Below are positions 32,511-40,708 of a stretch of 64,000 nt of DNA, one piece after another. The translations under genes and the position numbers were made by a program. The stretch covers positions 62,001 to 126,000 of the forward strand of contig NZ_FOBG01000002.1 in the NCBI RefSeq assembly GCF_900109645.1, written 5' to 3'. The first letter of the stretch is position 1; each line of letters begins with the position of its first letter. Below the pieces are notes generated by a model. The model was not told the origin of the DNA and made no database searches. It saw only the letters and a list, made by a program, of their open reading frames with translations. This stretch comes from Duganella sp. CF402. GTDB taxonomy: Bacteria > Pseudomonadota > Gammaproteobacteria > Burkholderiales > Burkholderiaceae_D.

Positions 32511-34499
32511 ATGAGCATAGCTGCACCGTCCAACCCGAAGGAAATCACCCTTCGCGGGATTATTCTGGGCATTCTGATTACGCTGGTATTTACCGCCGCC
32601 CAGGTCTACCTCGGCCTGAAAGTCGGCCTGACCTTCGCCACCTCGATCCCGGCCGCGGTGATCTCGATGGCGCTGCTCAGCGCGTTCAAGGATGCCACCA
32701 TCCAGGAAAATAACATCGTCCAGACCATTGCCTCCGCAGCGGGCACCCTGGCCTCGGTGATTTTCGTCCTGCCCGGCCTGTTGATGATCGGCTGGTGGGC
32801 CCACGTGCCGTTCTGGCCGACCTTCGGCGCCTGCGCCGTCGGCGGCGTGCTGGGCGTGATGTACACGGTGCCGCTGCGCCGCGCGCTGGTGTCGCAGTCC
32901 GACCTGCCCTACCCGGAAGGCGTGGCAGCCGCTGAAGTGCTGAAGGTCGGCATGGCCTCGCGCGAAGGCGCGGCCGAAGGCAAGGCCGGCCTGCGCGCCG
33001 TGGTGTGGGGCAGCCTGACCTCGGCCCTGTTCGCCGCCGGCGCCGCCGCCAAGCTGATGGCCGGCGAAGTGGCGATCTATTTCCGCACCAGCAGCGTCGG
33101 CGCCACCGGCATCGGCGCTTCCAGCTCGCTGGCCCTGATCGGCGCCGGCCATCTGATGGGCATCACGGTCGGCATCGCCATGCTGGCCGGCCTGGTGATC
33201 GCCTGGGGCATCCTGGTGCCGTTGATGACGTCCCTGACGCCAGCGGCCGCCGACGTGGACGCCGCCGGCCACGCGCTCGGCATCTGGTCCAAGCAAGTGC
33301 GCATGATGGGCGCCGGTGTGATCGGCATCGCCGCCATCATCACGCTGGCCGGCCTGGCCAAGCCGATTCTCGGCGGCCTGAAGTCGGCGATGGACACCGC
33401 GCGCAAAGCCAAGCTGGAAGGCGCGGTGCTCGAGCGCACGGAAATGGACATGCCGATCTTCATCGTCGGCCTGGTGACCCTGATTTCGCTGGTGCCGGCC
33501 GGCTGGCTGCTGGCCAGCTTCCTGCAAGGCGGCCCGCTGGCCTCGCTGTCGGCGCCGCTGGTGGCGGTCGGCGTCGGCTACATCCTGGTCGCCGGTATTT
33601 TCGCCGCCGCCGTGTGCGGCTACATGGCGGGCCTGATCGGTTCGTCGAACTCGCCGGTGTCCGGCATCGCCATCCTGACCATCCTCGGCGCCGCGCTGAG
33701 CGTGGGCATGGTCGGCCGCAGCGTGATGGGCCCGGAAGTGGCGCAGGCGCTGATCGCCTACGCGCTGTTCGTCACCACCGTGGTGCTGGCCGTGGCCGTG
33801 ATCGGCAACGACAACCTGCAGGATCTGAAGACCGGCCAGCTGGTCAACGCCACCCCGTGGAAGCAGCAGGTCGGCCTGCTGATCGGCGTGGCCGCCGGTT
33901 CCTGCGTGGTGCCGCCGGTGCTGGAACTGCTGAATCACGCCAACGGTTTCGTCGGCGCGCCGAATCTCGATTCGATCTCGGACCAGCCGCTGGCCGCGCC
34001 GCAGGCGCTGCTGATCTCGACGCTGGCCAAGGGCGTCATCGGCGGCAACCTGCAGTGGGACTTGCTCGGCTACGGCGTGCTGATCGGCCTGGCGCTGGTG
34101 CTGATCAACTTCGCGCTGAAGAAGTCGAGCAACAACAAGTACAGCCTGCCGCCGCTGGGCGTGGGCCTGGCGATCTACCTGCCAAGTGCGGTCATCACCC
34201 CGGTGGTGATCGGCGCCATCACCGGCTACCTGTTCGACCGCGCGGTCGAGAAGAAGGCCGGCGGCGAGGCGGCCAAGCGCATCGGCGTGCTGGTGATGTC
34301 CGGCTTCATCGTCGGCGAGAGCCTGTTCAACGTGGCGCTGGCCGGCCTGATCGTGTTGTCGGGCAAGGGCGAGCCGCTGGCGATTGCCAACGGCATGGGC
34401 GAAGGCCAGACCATGACCATCGCGCTGATCGTCGGCACCGCCATCGTGTGGGGCTTGTACCGCTGGTCGGCCAAGAACGGCCAGGCCGTGCAGGGTTGA
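32511..34499 (+). CDS. OPT-family oligopeptide/metal-chelate transporter
   Basis: A 662-residue inner-membrane transporter with about 15 hydrophobic helices. It begins NPKEITLRGIILGILITLVFTAAQVYLGLKVGLTFATSIPAA, typical of bacterial OPT/YSL members, and includes SNSPVSGIAIL and GSCVVPPVLELL. The start ATG 32511 has CGGAG upstream; the longer in-frame start at 32448 has none. Substrate is probably small peptides or metal complexes. The secreted peptidase gene just downstream may feed it. Confidence 0.92.
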   Translation: MSIAAPSNPKEITLRGIILGILITLVFTAAQVYLGLKVGLTFATSIPAAVISMALLSAFKDATIQENNIVQTIASAAGTLASVIFVLPGLLMIGWWAHVPFWPTFGACAVGGVLGVMYTVPLRRALVSQSDLPYPEGVAAAEVLKVGMASREGAAEGKAGLRAVVWGSLTSALFAAGAAAKLMAGEVAIYFRTSSVGATGIGASSSLALIGAGHLMGITVGIAMLAGLVIAWGILVPLMTSLTPAAADVDAAGHALGIWSKQVRMMGAGVIGIAAIITLAGLAKPILGGLKSAMDTARKAKLEGAVLERTEMDMPIFIVGLVTLISLVPAGWLLASFLQGGPLASLSAPLVAVGVGYILVAGIFAAAVCGYMAGLIGSSNSPVSGIAILTILGAALSVGMVGRSVMGPEVAQALIAYALFVTTVVLAVAVIGNDNLQDLKTGQLVNATPWKQQVGLLIGVAAGSCVVPPVLELLNHANGFVGAPNLDSISDQPLAAPQALLISTLAKGVIGGNLQWDLLGYGVLIGLALVLINFALKKSSNNKYSLPPLGVGLAIYLPSAVITPVVIGAITGYLFDRAVEKKAGGEAAKRIGVLVMSGFIVGESLFNVALAGLIVLSGKGEPLAIANGMGEGQTMTIALIVGTAIVWGLYRWSAKNGQAVQG

Positions 34500-34516
34500 T
34501 AGACAAATAGTTGCCT

Positions 34517-34553
34517 GGCCTCTATGATTGCCAAATACGCAATCATAGAGGCC
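34517..34553 (+). promoter_or_regulatory. Perfect 15-bp hairpin covering the ribosome site of the S9 peptidase
   Basis: Arms at 34517-34531 and 34539-34553 are perfect inverted repeats with a 7-base loop. The right arm contains the only Shine-Dalgarno-like AGAGG (34547-34551), six bases before the ATG at 34556. The hairpin could block translation, end OPT transcription without a T run, or both. Confidence 0.7.
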
Positions 34554-34555
34554 AC

Positions 34556-36538
34556 ATGAAAACATCCCTTTCCCTGCTGTTTTGCGCGCTGCTGGCCACC
34601 GGCGCGCAGGCCGCCGCGCCCGCCGCCGAACAATTTTTCCAGACCACGCAACTCGATCACGTCAGCCTGTCGCCCAAGGGCGGCTATGTGGCGGCGGTCG
34701 CCGCCCTGCCCAAGGGCGAGTCGGCGCTGCTGGTGCGCGACACCCGCGACCTGTCCAAATTCAAAGTGATCGTCAAGACCTCCGACCAGCAAGTCATCTC
34801 GGCGGTCCACTGGGTCAATGAAAACCGCATCGGCTTCACCTTCAAGAACCTGCGCATCGAGTTCGAGGGCAATCTCGACGAGATGGCGGCCGACCGCGAT
34901 GGCAGCAACCTGACCCACCTCATCAGCGGCAACTGGGAGCACAACCGCGAGAGCACCGGCAGCATGATCAAGGCGCGCGTGCTGACCGCCGACTATGCGT
35001 TCTTCGACGTCGCCCACGACGGCTCGGACGATATCCTGGTCGAGAAGTACAGCTGGAACAATATCGACAGCACGCCCGACCGCTCCTACCTGTTCCGCCT
35101 CAATACCCGCACCCGGCAGCTGAGCGAGGTGCTGGACCGCTCCCTGCCCGACTCGGTGCAGGACTGGCTGACCGACGCCCGCGACCTGCCGCGCGTGGGC
35201 ACCGCGCGCCGCCAGGGCCGCTGCACCAGCTTTTACCGCGCCGCTCTGGGCGCGCCGTGGCAGGAGCTGGACAGCGGCGAGTGCTTCGGCGGCCGCAACT
35301 TCACGCCGCTGTTCTTCGACGGCGACGACACGCTGTACGTGCGCGCCAGCCACAAGGGCTACGGCGCGCTGTTCCGCTACGACCTGAAGGCGATGAAGAT
35401 GGCGGACGCGCCCTTCATCTCGCTGCCGGGCTTCGATTTCGAGGGCGCGCCGGAAATCGACATCCCCAGCGGCCGCCTGCTGGGCATCCACCTGCAGACC
35501 GACGCCGGCGTCACCCACTGGTTCCATCCGCAGCTGAAGGCCGAGCAAGCCAGGATCGACGCCCTGCTGCCCGGCACCACCAACACCATCCGCTGCGCCG
35601 CCGACTGCCTGGCCACGCCGGTGCTGCTGGTGGCGGCCTCGTCGGACCGGCAGCCGACGCACTACGTGATCTACCAGCGCGCCAGCGGCACGCTGGTGAG
35701 CATGGGCTCGGAGCATCCCGACATCGACGCCGCACAAATGGGCCTGCGCGACTTCCACCGCTACCGCGCGCGCGACGGCCGCAGCATCCCGGCCTATGTC
35801 ACGCTGCCGCCCGGCCCGGCCAGCGGCCCGCGCCCGGCGGTGGTGCTGGTGCACGGCGGCCCCAATGTGCGCGGCACGTACTGGGACTGGGACGCCGAAG
35901 CGCAATTCCTGGCCACGCGCGGCTATGTGGTGATCCAGCCCGAGTTCCGTGGCGGCACCGGCTTCGGCGCCGACCATTTCAACGCCGGCCTGAAGCAATG
36001 GGGCATGGCCATGCAGGACGACCTGGCCGACGCCGCGCAGTGGGCGGTCAAGCAAGGCTGGGCCGATCCCAAGCGCATCGCCATCATGGGCGCCAGCTAC
36101 GGCGGCTATGCCACGCTGATGGGCCTGATCAAGGAGCCGCAGCTGTTCCGCTGCGGCGTGGAATGGGCCGGCGTGACCGACATCGGCCTGCGTTTCAGTT
36201 CGCCGCACTCGGACGCCTCGCGCGAAGTGCTCAACTATTCGCTGCGCACCCTGATCGGCGATCCCGACAAGGATGCGGAACTGTTCCGCAAGTATTCGCC
36301 GCTGGTGCGCGCGGCCGAGCTGAAACAGCCGCTGCTGATGGCGCACGGCGCCGAGGACAAGCGCGTGACGCTGGAGCACGCCACCCGCTTCCATGACGCC
36401 GTCCAACAGCACAATAAAAACGTCGAGTTCATCACCTATCCGAACGAGGGCCACGGCTGGCGCCACGAGGACAACCGCATCGCCTTCTGGCGGCGGGTCG
36501 AGACTTTCCTCGACAAGAACCTCAAGCAGGCCGACTAG
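34556..36538 (+). CDS. Secreted S9-family serine peptidase (prolyl-oligopeptidase-like)
   Basis: A 660-residue exported peptidase. The signal peptide is about 1-20 (ending GAQA), then a beta-propeller-like N-terminal half and an alpha/beta-hydrolase C-terminal half. The catalytic Ser is in IMGASYGGYATLMG, Asp in HGAEDKRVT and His in NEGHGWRHED. VLVHGGPNVRGTYWDWDAE is the typical oxyanion region. It acts in the periplasm or outside on peptides. The short gap after the OPT gene suggests cotranscription, with the hairpin between them. Confidence 0.93.
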   Translation: MKTSLSLLFCALLATGAQAAAPAAEQFFQTTQLDHVSLSPKGGYVAAVAALPKGESALLVRDTRDLSKFKVIVKTSDQQVISAVHWVNENRIGFTFKNLRIEFEGNLDEMAADRDGSNLTHLISGNWEHNRESTGSMIKARVLTADYAFFDVAHDGSDDILVEKYSWNNIDSTPDRSYLFRLNTRTRQLSEVLDRSLPDSVQDWLTDARDLPRVGTARRQGRCTSFYRAALGAPWQELDSGECFGGRNFTPLFFDGDDTLYVRASHKGYGALFRYDLKAMKMADAPFISLPGFDFEGAPEIDIPSGRLLGIHLQTDAGVTHWFHPQLKAEQARIDALLPGTTNTIRCAADCLATPVLLVAASSDRQPTHYVIYQRASGTLVSMGSEHPDIDAAQMGLRDFHRYRARDGRSIPAYVTLPPGPASGPRPAVVLVHGGPNVRGTYWDWDAEAQFLATRGYVVIQPEFRGGTGFGADHFNAGLKQWGMAMQDDLADAAQWAVKQGWADPKRIAIMGASYGGYATLMGLIKEPQLFRCGVEWAGVTDIGLRFSSPHSDASREVLNYSLRTLIGDPDKDAELFRKYSPLVRAAELKQPLLMAHGAEDKRVTLEHATRFHDAVQQHNKNVEFITYPNEGHGWRHEDNRIAFWRRVETFLDKNLKQAD

Positions 36539-36630
36539 GCCTATTCCTACCCGCGCAAGGCCGGTGCACCGACAGCACGCGCCGGCCATGCGCGGCATGA
36601 TGGGGCTCCACTCTTCCACGGAGGCCTGCC

Positions 36631-37797
36631 ATGCGCGCTCTTGTCTATCACTCGGCCCATGAGGTCAAGGTCGATACGGTTCCCGATCCCATCTTGCAGG
36701 AAGCCGACGACGTCATCATCCGCATCACCGCCACCGCCATCTGCGGCTCCGACCTGCACCTGTATCGCGGCAAGGTGCCCGGCATGAAGAGCGGCGACAT
36801 CCTCGGCCACGAATTCATGGGCGAGGTGGTCGACACCGGCAGCGGCGTGACCGCGCTGCAGAAGGGTGACCGCGTGGTGGTGCCGTTCGTGATCGCCTGC
36901 GGCAGCTGCCACTTCTGCGACATGGCGCTGTATTCGGCCTGCGAGACCACCAATCCCGATCGCGGCACCATCATGAATAAAAAATCGCTGCGTCCCGGCG
37001 CCGCGCTGTTTGGCTTTAGCCACTTCTATGGCGGCGTGCCGGGCGGCCAGGCCGAGTATGCGCGGGTGCCGAAGGCGAATGTAGGACCGATCAAGATTCC
37101 CGATGCGCTGACCGACGAGCAGGTGCTGTTCCTCAGCGATATCCTGCCGACCGGTTATCAGGCGGTGCTCAACGCCAACGTCAAACCCGGCAGCTCAGTG
37201 GCGATTTTCGGCGCCGGCCCGGTCGGCCAGATGGCGGCCGCTTGCGCGCGCATGCTGGGCGCCGAGACCGTCTTCATGGTCGATCACCATGCCTACCGGC
37301 TGGGGTTCGCGCGCGACGCCTATGGCGTGATTCCGATCGATTTCGACCAGGCCGACGCTGCCGAGGTGATCATCAGCCATACCGCCAACCGTGGCGTCGA
37401 CGCGGTGATCGACGCGGTCGGCTTCGAGGCCAAGGGCAGCACGCTGGAAACCGCGCTCACCAACCTGAAGCTGGAAGGCAGCAGCGGCGCCGCGCTGCGC
37501 CAGTGCATCGCGGCGGTGCGGCGCGGCGGCATCGTCAGCGTGCCGGGCGTGTATGCCGGCTTTATCCACGGCTTCCTGTTCGGCGACGCCTTTGAAAAAG
37601 GCATCACCATCCGTGGCGGCCAGACCCACGTGCAGCAGCACATGCCGCTGCTGCTGGAACGCATCGGGGAAGGCAAGCTGCAGCCGGAAGCGATCATCAC
37701 GCACCGCCTGCCGCTCGAGCAGGCTGCGCATGGCTATCACCTGTTCGATAAAAAAGAGGAAGATTGCCGCAAGGTGATCCTGCGGCCCGGCGCCTAA
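36631..37797 (+). CDS. Zinc-dependent alcohol dehydrogenase (formaldehyde-dehydrogenase-like)
   Basis: A 388-residue medium-chain dehydrogenase. Catalytic-zinc ligands are in CGSDLHLYRG and GHEFMGEV, structural-zinc Cys in CGSCHFCDMALYSAC, and the NAD-binding GAGPVGQMAA near 190. The long lobe RPGAALFGFSHFYGGVPGGQAEYARVP resembles glutathione-independent formaldehyde dehydrogenases. CGGAGG lies upstream. The preceding 92 bases hold no gene. Its stop codon overlaps the stop of the convergent deacetylase gene. Confidence 0.92.
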   Translation: MRALVYHSAHEVKVDTVPDPILQEADDVIIRITATAICGSDLHLYRGKVPGMKSGDILGHEFMGEVVDTGSGVTALQKGDRVVVPFVIACGSCHFCDMALYSACETTNPDRGTIMNKKSLRPGAALFGFSHFYGGVPGGQAEYARVPKANVGPIKIPDALTDEQVLFLSDILPTGYQAVLNANVKPGSSVAIFGAGPVGQMAAACARMLGAETVFMVDHHAYRLGFARDAYGVIPIDFDQADAAEVIISHTANRGVDAVIDAVGFEAKGSTLETALTNLKLEGSSGAALRQCIAAVRRGGIVSVPGVYAGFIHGFLFGDAFEKGITIRGGQTHVQQHMPLLLERIGEGKLQPEAIITHRLPLEQAAHGYHLFDKKEEDCRKVILRPGA

Positions 37798-38720
37798 ATC
37801 TCGGCCAGCGCCTTGAGGTGGGCCACCACGCTGCGGCCCAGCGCCGACAGGTTGTAGCCGCCTTCGAGGCAGCTGACGATGCGCCCTTGCGCGTGCTGGC
37901 GCGCCACTTCCATCATCTGCTCGGTCATCCACGCATAGTCGGCTTCCACCAGGCCCATGCCGCCGATATCGTCCTCGCGGTGGGCGTCGAAGCCGGCCGA
38001 GATGAAGATCATTTCCGGCTTGAAGGCGTGCAGCGCCGGCAGCCATTGCTCCGTCACGATCCGGCGCACCACGTCGCCCTTGGTGTGGGCCGGCACCGGC
38101 ACGTTGACTTGATTGGCGGTGATCGGCTGCGGCTCGCTGTACGGGTACAGCGGGTGCTGGTAGAAGCTCACCATCAGCGCGCGCGGCTCGTCGATAAACG
38201 CTTCCTCGGTACCATTGCCGTGGTGGACGTCGAAGTCGACGATGGCCACGCGCTTCAGGCCGCGCACCTCCAGCGCATGCTTGGCCGCCACCGCCACGTT
38301 GTTGAACAGGCAGAAGCCCATCGGCTCGATCGGACGCGCATGGTGGCCCGGCGGGCGCACCGAGCAGAAGGCGTTGTTGATTTCGCCGTCGAGCACGGCG
38401 TTGGTCGCGGCCACGGCGGCGCCGGCGGCGCGCTGGGCGGCGCGCCAGCTCCAGGCGTTGAGCGAGGTGTCGGCGTCCAGCGGGTAGCACTCGCCTTCTT
38501 CCGGCACGTTGTCGCGCACGATGGCGATGGCGTTGCGCGAGTGGTTGCGCTCCAGGTCGGCGATATCGACCAGCGGCGCTTCGCGGTGCTCAAGCAGGTC
38601 GCTGATGTGCGAACCGATCAGCTGGTCGGCGATGGCTTGCAGGCGCGCCGGTGATTCAGGGTGCCAGTCGCCCATGTCGTGGCGCTGGCAATCGGGATGG
38701 CTGTAGATGGCTGTGGTCAT
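37794..38720 (-). CDS. Histone-deacetylase-family amidohydrolase
   Basis: A 308-residue zinc hydrolase of the HDAC/acetylpolyamine amidohydrolase/AcuC group. Motifs are HPESPARLQAI, RPPGHHARP with the catalytic His pair, VDFDVHHGNGTEEAF and SAGFDAHREDDIGG with zinc ligands, and CLEGGYNL. It is likely to act on acetylated small molecules or lysines. ATG 38720 matches the family start; the frame upstream to 38753 is unsupported. It is divergent from moxR with a 68-base gap. Confidence 0.93.
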   Translation of the reverse strand: MTTAIYSHPDCQRHDMGDWHPESPARLQAIADQLIGSHISDLLEHREAPLVDIADLERNHSRNAIAIVRDNVPEEGECYPLDADTSLNAWSWRAAQRAAGAAVAATNAVLDGEINNAFCSVRPPGHHARPIEPMGFCLFNNVAVAAKHALEVRGLKRVAIVDFDVHHGNGTEEAFIDEPRALMVSFYQHPLYPYSEPQPITANQVNVPVPAHTKGDVVRRIVTEQWLPALHAFKPEMIFISAGFDAHREDDIGGMGLVEADYAWMTEQMMEVARQHAQGRIVSCLEGGYNLSALGRSVVAHLKALAEI

Positions 38721-38788
38721 GTTATTTTTACTGCTGCGAGCTGTTTCTCGCATAGAATCCCCTCAGGCGCTAATCTACCATACATATC

Positions 38789-39709
38789 ATGACCGCAAAA
38801 TTGCACGCCGTGGCCCGGCAGGTGGGCGAGATCATCGTCGGCAAGGAGCTGCAGATCCGCCAGGCGCTGACCTGCCTGCTGGCCGGCGGCCATTTGCTGG
38901 TGGAGGATGTGCCGGGCGTGGGCAAGACCACGCTGGCGCATGCGCTGGCGGTGTCGCTCGGCCTGCGCTTCAACCGCATCCAGTTCACCAGCGATCTGCT
39001 GCCGGCCGATGTCAACGGCATTTCGATTTTCGAGCGCGAGAGCAATGGCTTTGTGTTCCATCCGGGGCCGATTTTCACCCAGGTGCTGCTGGCCGATGAA
39101 ATCAACCGCGCCACGCCCAAGACCCAATCCGGCTTGCTGGAAGCAATGGAGGAACGCCAGGTCAGCGCCGACGGCGTCACGCGCGCGCTGCCGGAACCGT
39201 TCTTTGTGATCGCCACCCAGAATCCGACCCATCAAATCGGCACCTTCCCGCTGCCGGAGTCGCAGCTGGACCGCTTCCTGATGTGTCTTTCGCTCGGCTA
39301 TCCCGATGCGGCGGCCGAACGCGCGCTGCTGATGGGCGAGGACCGGCGCCTGCTGCTCAAGTCGCTGCCGGCGGCCATGACGCCGGCCGAACTGGCGCAG
39401 GCGCAGCAAGGGCTGCGCCAGATCCACGCCTCGGCCGCCCTGATCGATTATGTGCAGGCGCTGGCGGCCGCCTCGCGCCAGAACGGCATGTTTGCCGAGG
39501 GCCTGAGCCCGCGCGCGGCGATCGCGCTGTTGCAGGCGGCGCGCGCCTGGGCCGCGCTGGAAGGCCGCGACCATGTGCTGCCGGAAGATGTGCAGGCGGT
39601 GCTGGTGCCGGTGTGCGCGCATCGCCTGCGGCCCTTGAAATCGGCGCACGGCGTGGCGCTGGCCAGCCGCGACCTGGTGTTGCGGCTGCAAGAGTCGGTG
39701 CCGGTGTAG
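38789..39709 (+). CDS. MoxR-family AAA+ ATPase
   Basis: A 306-residue AAA+ chaperone-like ATPase. Walker A is EDVPGVGKTTLAH at about 39, Walker B VLLADEINRATPKTQ with the MoxR-type sensor ATQNPTHQIGTFPLPESQLDRF. It is the first gene of a MoxR-DUF58-transglutaminase operon, a conserved trio thought to assemble or activate envelope-linked protein complexes. Confidence 0.96.
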   Translation: MTAKLHAVARQVGEIIVGKELQIRQALTCLLAGGHLLVEDVPGVGKTTLAHALAVSLGLRFNRIQFTSDLLPADVNGISIFERESNGFVFHPGPIFTQVLLADEINRATPKTQSGLLEAMEERQVSADGVTRALPEPFFVIATQNPTHQIGTFPLPESQLDRFLMCLSLGYPDAAAERALLMGEDRRLLLKSLPAAMTPAELAQAQQGLRQIHASAALIDYVQALAAASRQNGMFAEGLSPRAAIALLQAARAWAALEGRDHVLPEDVQAVLVPVCAHRLRPLKSAHGVALASRDLVLRLQESVPV

Positions 39710-39715
39710 GCCATC

Positions 39716-40708
39716 ATGGTGGCGGCGCTGCAAGCCTTGTACCGCAAGGGCCGCGACCAGTGGCTGTTCCAGTTGCGCGACGCCGAAGCGGGCACGGTGA
39801 CGCTGACCAATCGCCGCGTGTTCATCGTGCCGACCCGCGCCGGACTGGCGTTTGCGGTGCTGCTGCTGGTGATGCTGATCGGCGCCCTCAATTACAGCCT
39901 GGGCCTGGGCTTTGCGCTGACCTTTTTTGCCGCCGCCTGCGCCGTGGCCGATATGGTGCTGACCGCGAAAAACCTGGCGCAGCTGCAGCTGGCGCCGGGC
40001 CGCGCGCAGCCGGTGTTTGCCGGCGAGGAGGCGCAGTTCGAGCTGCATCTGCTGAACCGCAGCAAGCAGGATCGCTATGCGGTGTGGCTCGGCTTCCAGG
40101 CCGACGGCGAGCCGCGCCATGTGACCGACGTGGCGGCCGGCGGCAGCAGCGCGGTGCTGCTGGCGGCGCGCAGCAGTGAGCGCGGCTGGCTGACGGCGCC
40201 GCGCGTGCGGCTGGTGACGCGCTTTCCCCTTGGGCTGTTCCGCGCCTGGGCCTATTGGCGGCCGGATGCGCAGGTGCTGGTGTATCCGGCGCCCGAGCTG
40301 CCGGCGCCGCCGCTGCCGTCCAGCGGCGCGGCCAGCGAGGATGGGCATGGCACGGTGGGGCTCGACAATTTCGCCGGCATCCGCAGCTACCAGCCCGGCG
40401 ATCCGCTCAAGCATCTGGCGTGGCGGCAGATCGCGCGCCACGATCCGGCGCTGGGCGGGCAACTGGTGAGCAAGCATTTCGAGGGCGGCGCGGTGGCCGA
40501 GCTGTGTCTTGATTTTGCGGCGCTGCCGCTGCACGGCGATCTGGAACAGAAGCTGGCGCGCATGGCCAGCTGGGTGCTGCAGGCGGAGCAGCGCGCCCTG
40601 CCCTATCGCTTCCGGCTGGCGCAGCACGACTACGGTCCCGCGCTCGGCGACGCCCACCGCGCCGCCTGCCTGCGCGCGCTGGCGCTGTTCGGCAAGGAGG
40701 GGCAATGA
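39716..40708 (+). CDS. DUF58-domain membrane protein
   Basis: A 330-residue protein. Two adjacent hydrophobic helices (about 38-77) are followed by an extracytoplasmic beta-rich part and the DUF58 segment GLDNFAGIRSYQPGDPLKHLAWRQIARHD. It is probably an adaptor for the MoxR ATPase. It overlaps the transglutaminase gene by four bases (ATGA). Confidence 0.94.
   Translation: MVAALQALYRKGRDQWLFQLRDAEAGTVTLTNRRVFIVPTRAGLAFAVLLLVMLIGALNYSLGLGFALTFFAAACAVADMVLTAKNLAQLQLAPGRAQPVFAGEEAQFELHLLNRSKQDRYAVWLGFQADGEPRHVTDVAAGGSSAVLLAARSSERGWLTAPRVRLVTRFPLGLFRAWAYWRPDAQVLVYPAPELPAPPLPSSGAASEDGHGTVGLDNFAGIRSYQPGDPLKHLAWRQIARHDPALGGQLVSKHFEGGAVAELCLDFAALPLHGDLEQKLARMASWVLQAEQRALPYRFRLAQHDYGPALGDAHRAACLRALALFGKEGQ

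Noticed and set aside
32466..34565. 699-codon minus-strand frame over the OPT transporter
   Set aside because: His/Gln/Arg-rich antisense shadow of a clear membrane transporter.
34226..36619. 797-codon minus-strand frame over the S9 peptidase
   Set aside because: Antisense shadow; the peptidase has a signal peptide and a full catalytic triad.
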